Below are positions 45,612 through 57,370 of a DNA stretch of 64,000 bases, in pieces; positions within the stretch are counted from its first letter, which is position 1, and every line of letters starts with the position of its first letter. Made by a program: the position numbers and the translations under genes. The DNA is from Pyricularia pennisetigena. Its lineage: Eukaryota; Ascomycota; Sordariomycetes; Magnaporthales; Pyriculariaceae. Location of the stretch: positions 372,001 to 436,000 of the forward strand of contig NW_021940922.1 in assembly GCF_004337985.1 (NCBI RefSeq). Reading direction: 5' to 3'. The notes under the pieces were generated by a model. That model was not told the origin of the DNA, did no database searches, and saw nothing but the letters and a program-made list of their open reading frames with translations.

Positions 45612-46046
45612 GTAGCGGGCGACCAGGCTTGGCGGGATCCAGATGCCTGCCTGCCTGCCTGCCTACCTGCCTGCCTGAAATCGTGCAGGCGAGTGGGGTG
45701 CGGGGATTTAATTGGCCGACAATGGGATATGTACAGAAGAAATGTGGTAAACAGCCTTGCTGGGCAAAAAAAAGTCACGGTGCGATTTACCATCACATTC
45801 CACTTTTTGATGTGATTTTCTCGCTTGTAAATAAACCCTTCGCCGGTTTCACCCAGTAAAGGAACTGAACAGCAGTACTATGTATAACAGCAGTATTGGT
45901 TTCCCGCAGCGATTGGGCCGGGATTCTGCACGAGCCACCCAGGGAAATCAAGTTCAAATTACGTCATCCGACAAGCAACTTTCCTCCACACGCACAGTAA
46001 CCAAAGCCCATTTCTCCCTCTTGTGCCCGCAACTCAATCGACCGCA
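45612..46046. other. Intergenic with (TGCC)n microsatellite
   Basis: TGCC/TACC tetranucleotide repeat at about 45643-45677; otherwise the 5' region of the HNH gene. Confidence 0.6.
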
Positions 46047-47514
46047 ATGCCTCCTATATTTGCGCGTGAGGCGCTGCCACCCCCGGTACTGCCAGTCAAT
46101 TGCAACCTTGGCAAGGTGGTACAATTCAGGCACCCAGCGTATCCGGACTCGGCCCCGCCCCTGCTCCGGCTCGGTGCGATTGATGGCCACGACTGGGATG
46201 GCCTCGATTTCGATGTCGCGACGACCGCATGCTCCATAGTCACGACGGTAGACTGGAGCCAAGGAGTCATGGCTATCCGAACCCAGGATGGTTCTTTCTC
46301 CGCCGTCGAGCGTCCGGAGGACGGTCTATTAAGGGATAGGCTGTACTTTTGGTGTCGTCGTTGCCCGGACGGCGGCATAGACCCGGGTATAACAGGCCCC
46401 CACCAAACTGAATACGAGTTTAAACTCGATTTTGTTTCCACTTAGCTGACCTATCCGACGTTATGTTGAAACGAAACAAAAAAACAGATGTCCGGACAGA
46501 CAGATACCCGGTCTACCTTTCTTTTCAACACTGGCGCTTTCCACATTCCAAGCTGCCAGAACCATGGTGCCGCGTTACGTTACCGGAATACGGGCCAGAA
46601 CCGGATTCCGTTGGACGGTTTGGAAAACAGGCCGCGATCGACTGCGATCGCAGCTGTCGCATCACCACGGTGAACGACGCTTGCGAGACGGCACATCTCA
46701 TACCCTACAATGAGAATAATTGGTTCGTGTCAAACGGGATGGGGCAGTACGTTCGTTCCATTCACCGGCTGAACCACATTCATCCTTCTCACTTGTCGTC
46801 CCATTCCTACATGTTTTTACATGTTTTCAGAACGAGCGCCGTTTCCGGCCCCGGCGACATCTAGTGCGCCTGGTAAGAACTGACATTCTCCGTGTCTCTA
46901 GATATGCTCGAAGGCCCATGGCACATCTCCTGATCGAGGACGAGAGGAATCTCATCTTCTTACGCAGAGACTTACACCTCCTATTCGACCAGAGGCGGTA
47001 TGTATTCGTGCCCAAGCTGCCCCCGCCACCGCAATCGCCATTACCTTCCCACCAACAGCTGTTCCGAGTCATGGCATCTCACGTCCTGCTTCCGGAATAC
47101 CCTCAGTTCGCCAATATGTATCATAACCGCCTAACCCAGGAACCCCTCCGAGGCCTATCTCTCGAATTTCTTTTCGCCAGGTTCGCTTGGGCAGTGTTCC
47201 ATGACGAATTTATGCCTTTCTTTAGCGGAGATGGGGTGTATGCAGTACGAATTTGGGACAAGGCTGCTGGCCATGCTGAGGATAAAACCCTATCCAAGAA
47301 AGACATAGCCTCATTTGCCCGAATTTTCGAACCTGAGGGCAGCAAAAGCCGCAACGTCAGCCCTAAAAAGAGGTCGCTATCTGTTCGTGACAGGGACCTC
47401 TGTGACCAGTCTGACTATGGCGAGTCTGACTGGGGCGACGCACAAGCCGACTGGGATGATGAGGAAAACACCGAGCAATGGACTCGCGGGCGCAGCCTCC
47501 ACCGCACGAGGTGA
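46047..47514 (+). CDS. HNH nuclease domain protein (fungal PF13391 type)
   Basis: Three exons, 46047-46386, 46488-46750 and 46831-47514, in phase, give 428 residues. The N-terminal part (VVQFRHPAYP, LLRLGAIDGHDW) and YPVYLSFQHWRFPHSKLPEPW are the usual lead-in of these fungal proteins. The HNH core follows: CRITTVNDACETAHLIPYNENNWFVSNGM, then after intron 2 ERNLIFLRRDLHLLFDQRRYVFVPK. The AHLIP histidine, the asparagine and the DLH histidine form the expected metal site. The role of this family is not known to me. Near the end two frames compete: the frame stops at 47514 while an overlapping frame stays open to 47720 with a protein-like ending, so a further intron or a frameshift near 47478 is possible. 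Confidence 0.8.
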
Positions 47515-48437
47515 TACAGACGCTTTGTAGAAACTCGATAGATACTCCCAGCCTCGATGACTCCTTTGTGGCTAGCGCCTCTGTCACAAGCCCCGCTTCT
47601 CAGGGTAACCTTGCAGAAATCACCGCCTTAGTAAAACGCGACCGCCAGGAAGACTGCGGCAATAGCGGAGAAAGATCGCAGACCGACTTGGACTGTAAAA
47701 GACAGAAATTGATGCACTAGAGCTTCGTGCGGGGTCATTTTCTGGCTGGTCCAAGGCGCTGCGTAGTGGTATATTATCTGGTTTAATGACTGTTTGAAGT
47801 GCTCTGGTTTCTGCAAAGTTTTGCGGAGATCGCGTAGGTGGTGGGTAATATTGTAGCGCTGGTATTTGTAAAAGCGCGTATGTCGACCAATTTTAGGTTA
47901 TGTTGGTCGGCTGCGGTGGCATAGCTGGACGTCGGGTATATTTTAGGGTTCGGGCCAGGGGTTTACCACGCTGAAAACCACAACAAAACCAGCAAGGCTG
48001 TTTGCCACTTTTTTTTTTTTTTTTTTTCTTTACCCTGTACACTAGACTAATAATGACAGCCTTCAAGGATAACTTGGTGGGATGGTTTGAAGCAAACCCG
48101 TACAGTGTCCTGCAATATTGGGTTCAAAACTCTCTGCAAGATGGTTGTATTTAGCGGGTCTCGGGTTATCCGGCCGAGTCCGAGATCGCGACTACAGTAC
48201 AACTGCGACTGCCGGGGAAAACCCCGCATCGGAAGATGAAGGCATGCAAAGGTTCATGGGATGGAGTCTGATACACTGCACTCCAAAGTTGGCCTCGGCA
48301 GTGGGCTATTGACAAGCCCATAACGGAAACATTCGCATATCCGTATGGAAAAGCGAACAAACTCCCAAAAGTCGCTCCCGGATTTTTGATTTTTGATTTT
48401 TTTTTTTTTTTTTTAAAAGAATTGGCCCACAAACAAA
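47515..48437. other. Intergenic; possible continuation of the HNH gene to 47720
   Basis: 47515-47720 has a coding-like frame (SLDDSFVASASV...) that would fit a C-terminal end of the HNH protein. The rest is noncoding, with T runs near 48010 and 48398. Confidence 0.4.
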
Positions 48438-49724
48438 ATGGCCACAAACGGCACCAAGGACGGCGAGTATCGCCAGTTCCTCCCAGACCTGAGCCACCCT
48501 CGCTTCACGACAATGCAGAAGCAGGATGCGCACGAATACGCCAAAGAATTCATCCAGGGGGGCAACCCGCCATGGCTCCACGGGCTGTACCTCCACTGGC
48601 GCGCCCTCTTCCAGGAGCCCTTCCGCGGCATCACCAGCGACGGCACGGTGCGCACGGGCCTGTTCAAGCCGCAGGACGAAGGCGTCCCGATCCAAGACAT
48701 CACCGCCGCGGCGAACGCCGTCCTGGCCCAGCTCACGCCGGAGCAGGCCGCCGTCACCAGCTACCACATCGACTCGCCCGAGTGGCGGTCCTGGTCCAAC
48801 CCGGAGTTCCTGCTCAGCGACAAGGGCGTGCGCCTGGACGAGGTGACGCCCGAGCTGCGACAGGCCGTCCTGCGCGTGCTGGAAACGACGCTCAGCCCGG
48901 AGGGCTACCAAAAGGCGCTCGGGGCCATGCGCATCAACGGCTTCCTGGGGGAGCTGGTGCGCGCCCCGAGGATCTGCAACGAGCACTCGTACAACTTTGT
49001 CCTGTTCGGCACGCCGTCCACCACCGGCCCCTGGGGCTTTTCCCTGTACGGGCACCACCTCTGCCTCAACGTCCTCCTGCACCGGACCCAGATGGTGATC
49101 TCGCCCTGGTTCACGGGCGCCGAGCCCAACGTCGTCGACGACGGGCCGCACGCCGGCACCCGCATCCTGCAGGCCGAGGAGGAGCTCGGTCTGGAGCTGA
49201 TGCAGTCGCTGCCGCCGCCGACGCAGCAGGCCGCGCAAGTGTACAAGCTCCTCCGCGACCCGGCCATGCCGCGCGGGCGTTGGAACCACGACGACCAGCG
49301 CCACCTGTGCGGCGCGTACCGCGACAACCGCGTCGTGCCGTACGAGGGCGTCGTCGTGGCCGACATGTCGCCGGCGCAGCAGGACCTCGTCGCCCGCATC
49401 GTCGAGCAGTTCCTGCTGTACCTGCCCGCGCGCGCGAGGGAGCTGCGCATGGCCCAGGTGCGAGACTGGTTTGCCGAGACGTACTTTTGCTGGATCGGCG
49501 GCTTCGGCGACGACGATGCCTTCTACTACAGGGTGCAGAGCCCCGTCATCATCGTCGAGTTTGACCACCACTCGGGCGTCTTCCTTACCAACCGGGAGCC
49601 GGCCAAGTTTCACATCCATACGTTGCTGAGGACGCCGAATGGAGGAGATTACGGCATGGCCTTGAGGCCTCTGTTGGAGGGAATGGAGCAGGATTTTGTG
49701 TGGGACGGAGAGATTCCCCGTTAG
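48438..49724 (+). CDS. DUF3500 family protein (428 aa)
   Basis: One exon, very GC-rich at third positions. DUF3500 features seen: PWGFSLYGHHLCLNV, a second strand pair TQMVISPWFTGAEPN, EELGLELMQSL, and the closing VIIVEFDHHSGVFL...HIHTLLRTPNGGDYG with several His. The family occurs in bacteria and fungi and has no settled biochemical role; the conserved His/Asp residues suggest metal or cofactor binding. No signal peptide is present. It converges with the HODM-like gene, with 194 bp between stop codons. Confidence 0.9.
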   Translation: MATNGTKDGEYRQFLPDLSHPRFTTMQKQDAHEYAKEFIQGGNPPWLHGLYLHWRALFQEPFRGITSDGTVRTGLFKPQDEGVPIQDITAAANAVLAQLTPEQAAVTSYHIDSPEWRSWSNPEFLLSDKGVRLDEVTPELRQAVLRVLETTLSPEGYQKALGAMRINGFLGELVRAPRICNEHSYNFVLFGTPSTTGPWGFSLYGHHLCLNVLLHRTQMVISPWFTGAEPNVVDDGPHAGTRILQAEEELGLELMQSLPPPTQQAAQVYKLLRDPAMPRGRWNHDDQRHLCGAYRDNRVVPYEGVVVADMSPAQQDLVARIVEQFLLYLPARARELRMAQVRDWFAETYFCWIGGFGDDDAFYYRVQSPVIIVEFDHHSGVFLTNREPAKFHIHTLLRTPNGGDYGMALRPLLEGMEQDFVWDGEIPR

Positions 49725-49918
49725 AAACGGCCTGCAGAATCAATTGTACATGTCCAGTTTACTCGACTTCTTTGCTGGGTAGATCCATCCATCCATCCAT
49801 CCAGGCGATCCCAGCTTGCAAAATACAACAGAACGCTATGAGCAGGCTATGCTGAAGTGGTCTAGTTGTTATGCCCCAGAGGCAACAAAAAAATCAAAGT
49901 TCAAACCAAAGTGCTTGC

Positions 49919-51442
49919 CTAGCTCCGCAGATATTCGCAAACTCCCTTGCCCCATCGCACCCCTCCTTTATACATCCACATTCCCGGCGCATTGCCCTTC
50001 TTGAGACCTTCGATGGCGTCTGCCAGTTCCGGACCCAGACCCTCCTCCTTGATGTCCACCACCGGGTAGAGGTATGACTTGAAGGAGAAGAGGACCGCCC
50101 TTGTTTTGGGAAGTCTGGATAGCGACTGCAGTTCGACGCGAAGTCGAGTCTGGCATAAAGATCATGAGGGTGTTAGCTTTTGATGCTGCGGGGGGGCGGC
50201 AGGGGACGCTTTCTCCGGAAGCGGTAAAATTATCCAGTGCCAACCTTTTCAATGTCAATCTCCTCGTCTTTCTGGACCTCATCGCCCTCGTGAACATGAT
50301 ATGCCGAGGGGGTGAACAGTTGCGGTTCGGTGGTGATTGCCCACTGTCGGGCAGTTGTGTGTCAGTCGACCAGGCCCTCCATGCAAAACACGCTTCCCCT
50401 ACCAAAAAACAAACAAAAAGAAAAAAAGAGCCACTCACATTCAACCTCTTGACCACCTCCCCAACCTCCAACTTTGCAAAGAACCGCTCCATGCTGGGCC
50501 CAATCTTCTCATACGACGGGACCGGGCCGTGAATGTCGGCAAGGACCATCCCCAGCTTGTCCGCCGGATTGAACCCGGCCGGATGACAGCACACAAACGC
50601 GACCATCCTGTGCTGCCCGGCGGGCGTCCGCACCAGGATGAACAAGTCGTCCTCGACCGTCTCGCCCAGCGTGCGCAGGAGCACCTCGACGTCGTCGGAC
50701 GGCGGCACGGTCGCGCAAGTACGGCCCGTGACGTGGTTACGCAGCGTCCCGCCCTCGTCCTCGAGCGTGAACATGCGAGGGTACCGCGTCGGCAGGTACT
50801 CGCCCAGCAGGTACGTGTACAGCTCCTGCGCGGGCGCGAGGCCCTCTGGCCGCAGGGCGCCGATGACGGCGTCTGGGTGCGACGCGATGGTCTTGCGTCT
50901 GAACTCCATCTTGTCGGCGTAGTCGTGGTCCATGGTGATCAATTCGGACGGGTTGCTGGCTTGCAGTCCTGTGTATGGGATTTGTGTTTTTATTTTGTTT
51001 ATTTTATTATTATTATTATTTTTCGCCCGGCCAAGATGAGACAGATTATTAGGCCAAAAAAAAAAGAAAAAAAAAGAAATACTGGGGCTGTTAGGAAGGG
51101 GTTAGAGAAGTGACGTGTGGATGGTCACTTACCCATGGTGATGTGGTAGATTGGCTTGAAGGGGCGGAATTTCTTCGGTTTCGTCTGTTCCCAGTCGAAG
51201 CCATCCAGCGGTTCTATCTGGGGGGTAGAGACTGTAACATCTCGTCGTCCCTTGGCGTCTTTTCTGACAGGCTTCCCGCTCGCCAACTGGGAGGCATGTC
51301 AGTCCTACAGCCATTCCCTGGAAAGTGAAGGAATGTGATTGATGGCACGTACCGCTTGTCGGTGTGTCTGTCTCGCCTCGCGTTGCCTGGCCCATGCAAG
51401 CAACACAACCGCGAGAGACGCGATTACCAACCAGGACATCAT
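49919..51442 (-). CDS. HODM-like (DUF3445) haem-dependent oxidative demethylase family protein, membrane anchored
   Basis: Five exons on the minus strand: 51442-51353, 51286-51133, 50968-50439, 50343-50245 and 50149-49919. All phases agree, giving 367 residues. It starts with a membrane anchor or signal (MMSWLVIASLAVVLLAWA). Then come the family lead-in PFKPIYHITMGLQASNPSELITMDHDYADKM, HRMVAFVCCHPAGFNPADKLGM, the IHGPVPSYEKIGPSMERFF block, WAITTEPQLF, and the closing ELQSLSRLPKTRAVLFSFKSYLYPV. In bacteria the family member HODM oxidatively demethylates dimethylamine using haem b. For fungal members the substrate is unknown. The membrane anchor suggests an ER or mitochondrial membrane place. 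Confidence 0.87.
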
Positions 51443-53675
51443 CTTTGTCGCGCGTGAAAAAAAAAAAGTATGGTTTGCCCTACGCCAGTTATAGTTTGAT
51501 TGATAACAAAGCAATTGAGTTGGTGCTTTTTTTTTTTTTTTCTCTCTCTCCAAGCTTGGGGATGTTGTGGTGCCTCGTCTTTATCAGACGAAACGCCTAT
51601 CTTTCTCCGAGTGCGGAGATGATAGGACGGACAATATGAGCTCGAGACGATGCGGAGTTCCACCATAGTGCATTTTGACTTGCCACCCCAGCTTTTCACC
51701 TGCAACATATTGGAGCTCGCTGGAGCTAGGTCTTTCGCTATCATGCTCTCTCCTCTCAAAACCAAAACCCGCACTAGATCATCCCCGCATTGCCCCCAGT
51801 ATCTACATAGTACCACCCGAGTAGAGTGGGTTCGACGTTATCGGCGGCCGACTTGCAGCAACACCCTCAGTCTTTGTATCGTACTTTATCTTTATCTAGG
51901 CGAAGTTTGGAGTTGGTCAAGACAAATATGCCTACCTAGGCTTTTTCCCCCTTTTTGTCGGGGTACAAACCCTCCGGGCTTCTCTACAATTTTTTTCAAC
52001 AGAGCAGTCATCTAATCATGGCTGTCATACATACAAACGAACGGACAAACAAACAAACATCAGTTGCGTGGAACCATGACTTCCCAACAATACGGAATAC
52101 AGGTTTTCCAGGCTCCTTCCTACGATTTTCCTAGTGCACTTGGACGAAATTCCTTGCCTCGGATGGGCATGACTATCGTTATTCACATAAATAATCCGAC
52201 ATTTCCTATTCTTCGAGAAGCAGGTGGCGGAGGCCAAATAGAGATAAAAAAAAAAAAAATTGACAATGGCAACACCAGAAATTAGGTTCTCATCGCAACA
52301 AAAACAGTTGAGAGCCACATGCGAGTGCAGTATCCAAAGCCGCAGCAGTCATCCCAAATGGGCAAACGCCCCCCTCTCCAAGCATCACCGGTGTGCAATC
52401 AGTGCGAAAACGGCCATCCGTTCTCTATACGAATGTACTGCGACGTGTTTGTAATGGAGAAGGGGAAAAAAATAACGAGGAAAAAATATAAAAAAAAAAA
52501 AGAATAAAAATAAAAAATACTTTGCCTGATTTTGCTTCAACTCGCCCAACCCAAAAATCCGAAGTTTCATGGTTCTTCTTTCCAGTCCATCATTCTGGTC
52601 TCTACGGATGACGGTAAAGAGTTCGGCTCTAGCAATTCTTGGCGAGGATTCGTTGCTTTCTGTCTCTAGGGAGGTGAATATCCGGAGCATCTACGCTAGT
52701 AGGCTGGGGAGCAGCAAGAGTGAAGACAACGAAAACAAAAAGGAGAACAAGAACAAGAAAACGAGCTTCGTGTTCGGCTTGTCGCATTCCTATACGCATG
52801 CACCCCCTGAATCAGTGGCAAGTCAATTGACCAAGGTCGCCGCTTATAACTAACTACTTTACCCAGTACCCAAGGGATTGAATGTTTCTTTGTACTATTG
52901 CTACTTTTATATTGTTTTTTTTTTCAAAAAAAAAAAAGAAAGAAAAGTTTCAATCAACGCTCAAACGCAGATAATATTCCATGTCGCCTTATCAGGGTAC
53001 GGCCATCCGTACCTACATTCACCCAGTCCAGGTGGCGGAAAATTATGCTTTTTGGTTTCTTTTTTTTTTCAAGAGGGAGAAAAAGAAACGTGCCCTTCAA
53101 GTGGTTCATCTCATCCCATCCGAATTTTGCTTTACTTATCTTCAATTATGGTGATAATGGAGAAAAAAAAAATACGAATTGAACCCTACGACCCCTATCC
53201 AGGTAAACCGCAGGCCTCCGGGTGCGCGGCGATTGCCACCAAGAAAGCCAGTCACGGAAATAGATATGACTCGACCGTGGTCTGTAGGAGCTCTTGGGAT
53301 GAAAATTGGCATGCATATTTTCCCAAACGGCCTGCCATGGCCCAACATAAGACAGACGCTGGGCCCGTGCCATGCGTCCAGCAGGAACGAGGAAAAGGGC
53401 AAAGAAGCTTGCCAGACAAGAAACTTAAGCTTGTTTGCTCAATGCCGCGTTAAGAGCTGGTTGCGAGAGCAAGACGTTCTTTGCTATGTCCGCTTAGATC
53501 TTACGTTCGCTTCCAAACGAAAGAGACAAAAAAAGAAATCCGTCCCTTCTTTCTCCTTGCACTTTATCCAAAATATCGTACGGACCGAGGTTTCTTATAC
53601 TCCACAAACAAAAAGAGAGAGAGAAAAAAAAAAAAAACAACATTCTTTACAGGTTGAAAGCGGGTGAGAGGCACA
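51443..53675. other. 2.2-kb intergenic region
   Basis: No gene supported. T and A runs at 51526-51540, 52246-52258 and 52918-52938. The last part is the 5' region of the MFS gene, with pyrimidine- and A-rich tracts near 53620. Confidence 0.45.
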
Positions 53676-54185
53676 ATGACGTATCAGGCAGTTTCCCTGA
53701 CGTCCTGTGGAGAAGAAAGCAGCGGCCAAACCATCGCAGCGAGCAGTTCCAGTACCAACTCGCTAGCGGCAGCAAAGCCGAAGATGGGCCAGCAATGCTG
53801 TGGCGCAGACTGCCGGTGCAAAGAGTCGAGAGCAGAGTGCAAGGTGGCCCGTCAAGGGTCGGCGAGTCCGGCCTTGTCGACGGCGGACTCGGGCTATCAT
53901 GATTCCTTCTTCGATGCCAGGGAGCGAGCTTCGGAAGAGGGCTCACCGTCGACGTCGGCGGCGGCGGCTGCAGTGGAGGCCGACGGGAATACGGAGAAGA
54001 ATGACGACGAAGATGTGATCAGCGCAAGCTCGACCGCACACGAGAATGACTCGATACGCGAAGACGGAGCGCCCTACATCACCGGACTGAAGCTTGTCCT
54101 TGTGATTACGGCGCTCTGTATGAGCGTGTTTCTTATGGCGCTCGGTGAGTAAACCCCCCCTCTCTCGAGTATATAAAGCTCTTGT

Positions 54186-54225
<40 letters not shown>

Positions 54226-55773
54226 GAACTTTTTGCACTGCAACCGAAAGACTAAACGATTATTGTGTTCTTGTTCTTCTCAGACAGCGCCATCATCGCG
54301 GTGGCCATACCGAAAATCACCGACGAGTTCAACAGCCTAGGCGACGTTGGCTGGTACGGCAGCGCATACCTCCTGACCGTCTCGGCCTTGCAGCTCTTCT
54401 TCGGGAAGCTGTACAGTCATTACAGTATAAAATGGATCTACTTCACGGCCATCGGCCTGTTTGAGCTGGGGTCCCTGCTCTGCGGCGCCGCGAGGTCTTC
54501 CCTCCTCCTGATCCTCGGGCGCGCCATCGCCGGCGTCGGGTCCGCGGGGCTCTTCTCCGGCTCTCTCATCATCCTCGCGCACTCGGTCCCCATGGTCCGC
54601 CGGCCGCTCTTCACCGGGATCCTGGGCTCCATGTACGGCATCGCCGTCGTGGCGGGCCCGCTGCTCGGCGGCGTCTTTACCGACAAGGCCACCTGGCGCT
54701 GGTGCTTCTACATCAACCTGCCGTTTGGCGTGCTCAGCGTCGCCGCCATCGCGTTCTGGTTCCGCGAGCCCGACCACGGCTCTCGGCGGACCCGGCAGCA
54801 GCTGCTGCAACCACACGACGCGCGCCCTTCGTGGTGGACCCGCGCGAAGCAGTTCGACCCGGTCGGCACCGTCGTCTTCATGCCCGCCATCGTGTCCCTG
54901 TTGCTGGGCCTACAGTGGGCCGGCACCGAGTACCCGTGGGGCGACGTGCGCATCATCGCGCTCCTGTCCCTGTTCGGCGTCCTCTTCGGCGTCTGGTTGG
55001 TCCTGCAGTGGTGGCAGGACGAGCAGGCCACGGTGCCGCCGCGCATCATCAAGAAGCGCACCGTCTGGGCGGCGGCGTTTTACGCCTTCACCGGGGGCGC
55101 CGCCTTCGTCAGCTCCAGCTACTTCATCCCCATCTGGTTCCAGGCCGTGCAGGGCGTGTCGGCCGTCGAGTCGGGCATCCGGATCTTGCCGTTCCTGCTG
55201 GCCCTCGTGGCCGCGTCGCTCATCTCCGGAGTGGTTGTCACCGTCTGGGGCTACTACACGCCTTTCCTCTGGATCTCCACCGTGGTCATGTCGGTCGGCT
55301 TCGGGCTGCTGTCCACGTGGAACCCGCGCACGAAACAGGCCATCTGGATCGGATACCAGGTCATTGCCGGCGCCGGCGTGGGCTTCGGCATGCAGCAGCC
55401 CATCATCGCCGTGCAGGCCGTGCTCGACCTCGAGGACGTGCCCATGGGCACCGCCGTCATCGTCTTTGTGCAGAGTCTGGGCGGCGCCCTGTTCGTCTCC
55501 ATCGCCGAGAGCATCTTTGTCAACAAGCTGGTCGCCTACCTCCAGACCATGTTCCCGAGCTTGGACCCAAAAATCATCTTCACCGCGGGGGCCACCGACC
55601 TCCGCACCGCGATACCCAAAGAACTCTTGCCCCGGGTCATCAGGAGCTACAGCGACGCGTTGACCAAGACCCTCCTGATGAGTGCGTGCCTGGCGGCGGC
55701 GAGCGTGTTTGGAAGCCTCGCCATCGAGTGGAGGAGCGTCAAGGGGAGGGAGATCAAGGTGGGCATGGCGTGA
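53676..55773 (+). CDS. MFS drug:H+ antiporter (DHA2, 14-helix type)
   Basis: Two exons, 53676-54144 and 54284-55773, in phase (G|AC), give 652 residues. The first ~130 residues are cytosolic, acidic and Ser-rich, with a Cys cluster (QQCCGADCRCKESRAEC). Helix 1 spans the splice site (LVLVITALCMSVFLMALDSAIIAVAIP), which is typical of this class. Motif A is FFGKLYSHYSIKWIY, motif B LILGRAIAGVGSAGL, and motif C GIAVVAGPLLGGVFTDKATWRWCFYINLPFG. About 14 hydrophobic segments follow. Such transporters export drugs, toxins or secondary metabolites using the proton gradient across the plasma membrane. No biosynthetic genes lie beside it, so a general resistance role is likelier than cluster-specific export. 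The intron holds T38. Confidence 0.92.
54187..54224. repeat. T38 homopolymer in the MFS gene intron
   Basis: Uninterrupted T run about 40 nt after the donor site. Confidence 0.9.
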
Positions 55774-55912
55774 AATCGTTACAGGCTTGGTTTTGGACGG
55801 GGGATTTCTCTTCCATCTGGTTTTCCAGGGTCCTTTTTAATATGCCACTTGAATCAGGCTAATTTGCATTCCTGTCAAGTGCTTTGTTTGCTACTCTCAA
55901 TCCCATAATCTT

Positions 55913-55971
<59 letters not shown>

Positions 55972-56358
55972 CTTTCTTTTACCACAGGGGTCAGCACTCA
56001 TAGGCTGGGTTATGCCAACCAAGCTACATCTACTTGTCATGGCTCGTTGTTCTGGCTCTGGCAGACACGGGGTTGAAATGCGCCTCCCTTATGCGACTTC
56101 TCTGGGTGGATACTTGCTCCCTTCAATGCCCGTCAATAACCACTCGCCACAAAGTTCTCGTGGCATCATTAAAACGGGCTGTTTAATGTGCATCCTAGCT
56201 AATCTCCTAGAGGGAAGCGATGTGAGGCTTTGTTCTAAAGGCACATAATTTATATGATAGTAGTTCTCCATTATTAAACAAAGCGATCGCTCGATCATCA
56301 TCCAGAACAAAAGGTAAATTGCTACCATAAAGGAAAACACCAGACTGCTTTGAATATA
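55774..56358. other. 3' flank of the MFS gene with a T55 run
   Basis: 55917-55971 is an uninterrupted run of 55 T, followed by CTTTC. No gene in this stretch. Confidence 0.6.
55917..55971. repeat. T55 homopolymer
   Basis: Longest homopolymer of the window, 143 bp after the MFS stop codon. Confidence 0.95.
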
Positions 56359-56629
56359 GTCTCGTTGCTCAGACTAGATTTTTGTCATCTTTTGAGCGCA
56401 AAAACCGTAGTCTCAGGGCTCATCCCTGAAGCCCAGAGCTCCACAACTGATCCACTTCGTGGCTCAGTTGCGGCTTTGCAATTTACCTGTGGGTCCATCC
56501 AAAGAACGCTCTGGTTCAGCGCGATCTTTTCGGCCAATGTAATTGGTCGAAAAGCCATGTGGCTGAAAGGTACATGGAGCGCTCGGTCCCCCACTGCGAA
56601 GCAGGGGGGTCTAGTCTGAGCACTGAGAC
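56359..56629. mobile_element. 271-bp MITE with TA target duplication
   Basis: The ends are inverted copies (left GTCTCGTTGCTCAGACTAGA; right, read inward, GTCTCAGTGCTCAGACTAGA). TA lies directly outside on both sides (56357-56358 and 56630-56631). It has no coding capacity. Size, ends and TA duplication fit a Tc1/mariner-type MITE. Confidence 0.8.
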
Positions 56630-56631
56630 TA

Positions 56632-57370
56632 TTCTGCGCTAGCTATGTTCACACACTACCTATTATTTCGATTTTGTTTGGTTATAATAATTAAAACCCG
56701 TTACCTTTTATATTACAATTCTCAAAAGTTTCCAAATTACCGAAAACCCCGTTATTGACCCGAATTCCAAATAAAACATTTTCCAAAATTGCTGGAAAAC
56801 GTTTACCGTAACCAAATATTATTTTAAATTTATTTTCGTTTTCGTTTTCGTTGGCGGTTTCGAGTTTTTTTACCGGAAAACGAAAATAAGAACAATAATA
56901 AAAACGGGAAAAAAGGAAGGAAAAGCAATAGGAAAAGGAGCAAAATAACCAGGTTAGTTCTATTAATATCAACATGGATATAAAAAATATTAATCAAATT
57001 ATCTAAAAGATTAAATAATAGTTTTAAAAAAAGGATAATTATGTAGAATAATTATGATAACCTGTTTTCCATTACTTTACGCTACCTTTCGTTTGAATAC
57101 TTGTTATTTCATAGTTATACGAATAAATATATTTTGTTTATTGAATTTGTATCCAAATTTAATAAATGCGTTTTTTTGTTTACATAATTATTACTTTTTA
57201 ATCGCCCCAATACCAAAACCCACGGGTTACCCAATTCGGGTTAACCCCGCCAGCCCGCGGGCCTTTATTTACCCGTTAAAAAGACCCGTGGGCCACTACG
57301 GGCCCCCGCCAAGAGCCCATGGGTTGGCGGGCCGGGCTGGGCTAAACCTGTTTTCGGGTTTTGGCAGGCC
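56632..57370. mobile_element. AT-rich decayed repeat with hAT-like GC-rich end
   Basis: 56690-57200 is very AT-rich with repeated TTTTCGTTTTCG and AAAACG motifs and no ORF. 57220-57365 changes abruptly to short motifs such as GGGCCCACGGG, GGCGGGCCGGGCTGGGC and their inverses, as in subterminal repeats of hAT elements. I cannot define the other end or a target duplication, so this is only a likely transposon remnant. Confidence 0.4.
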
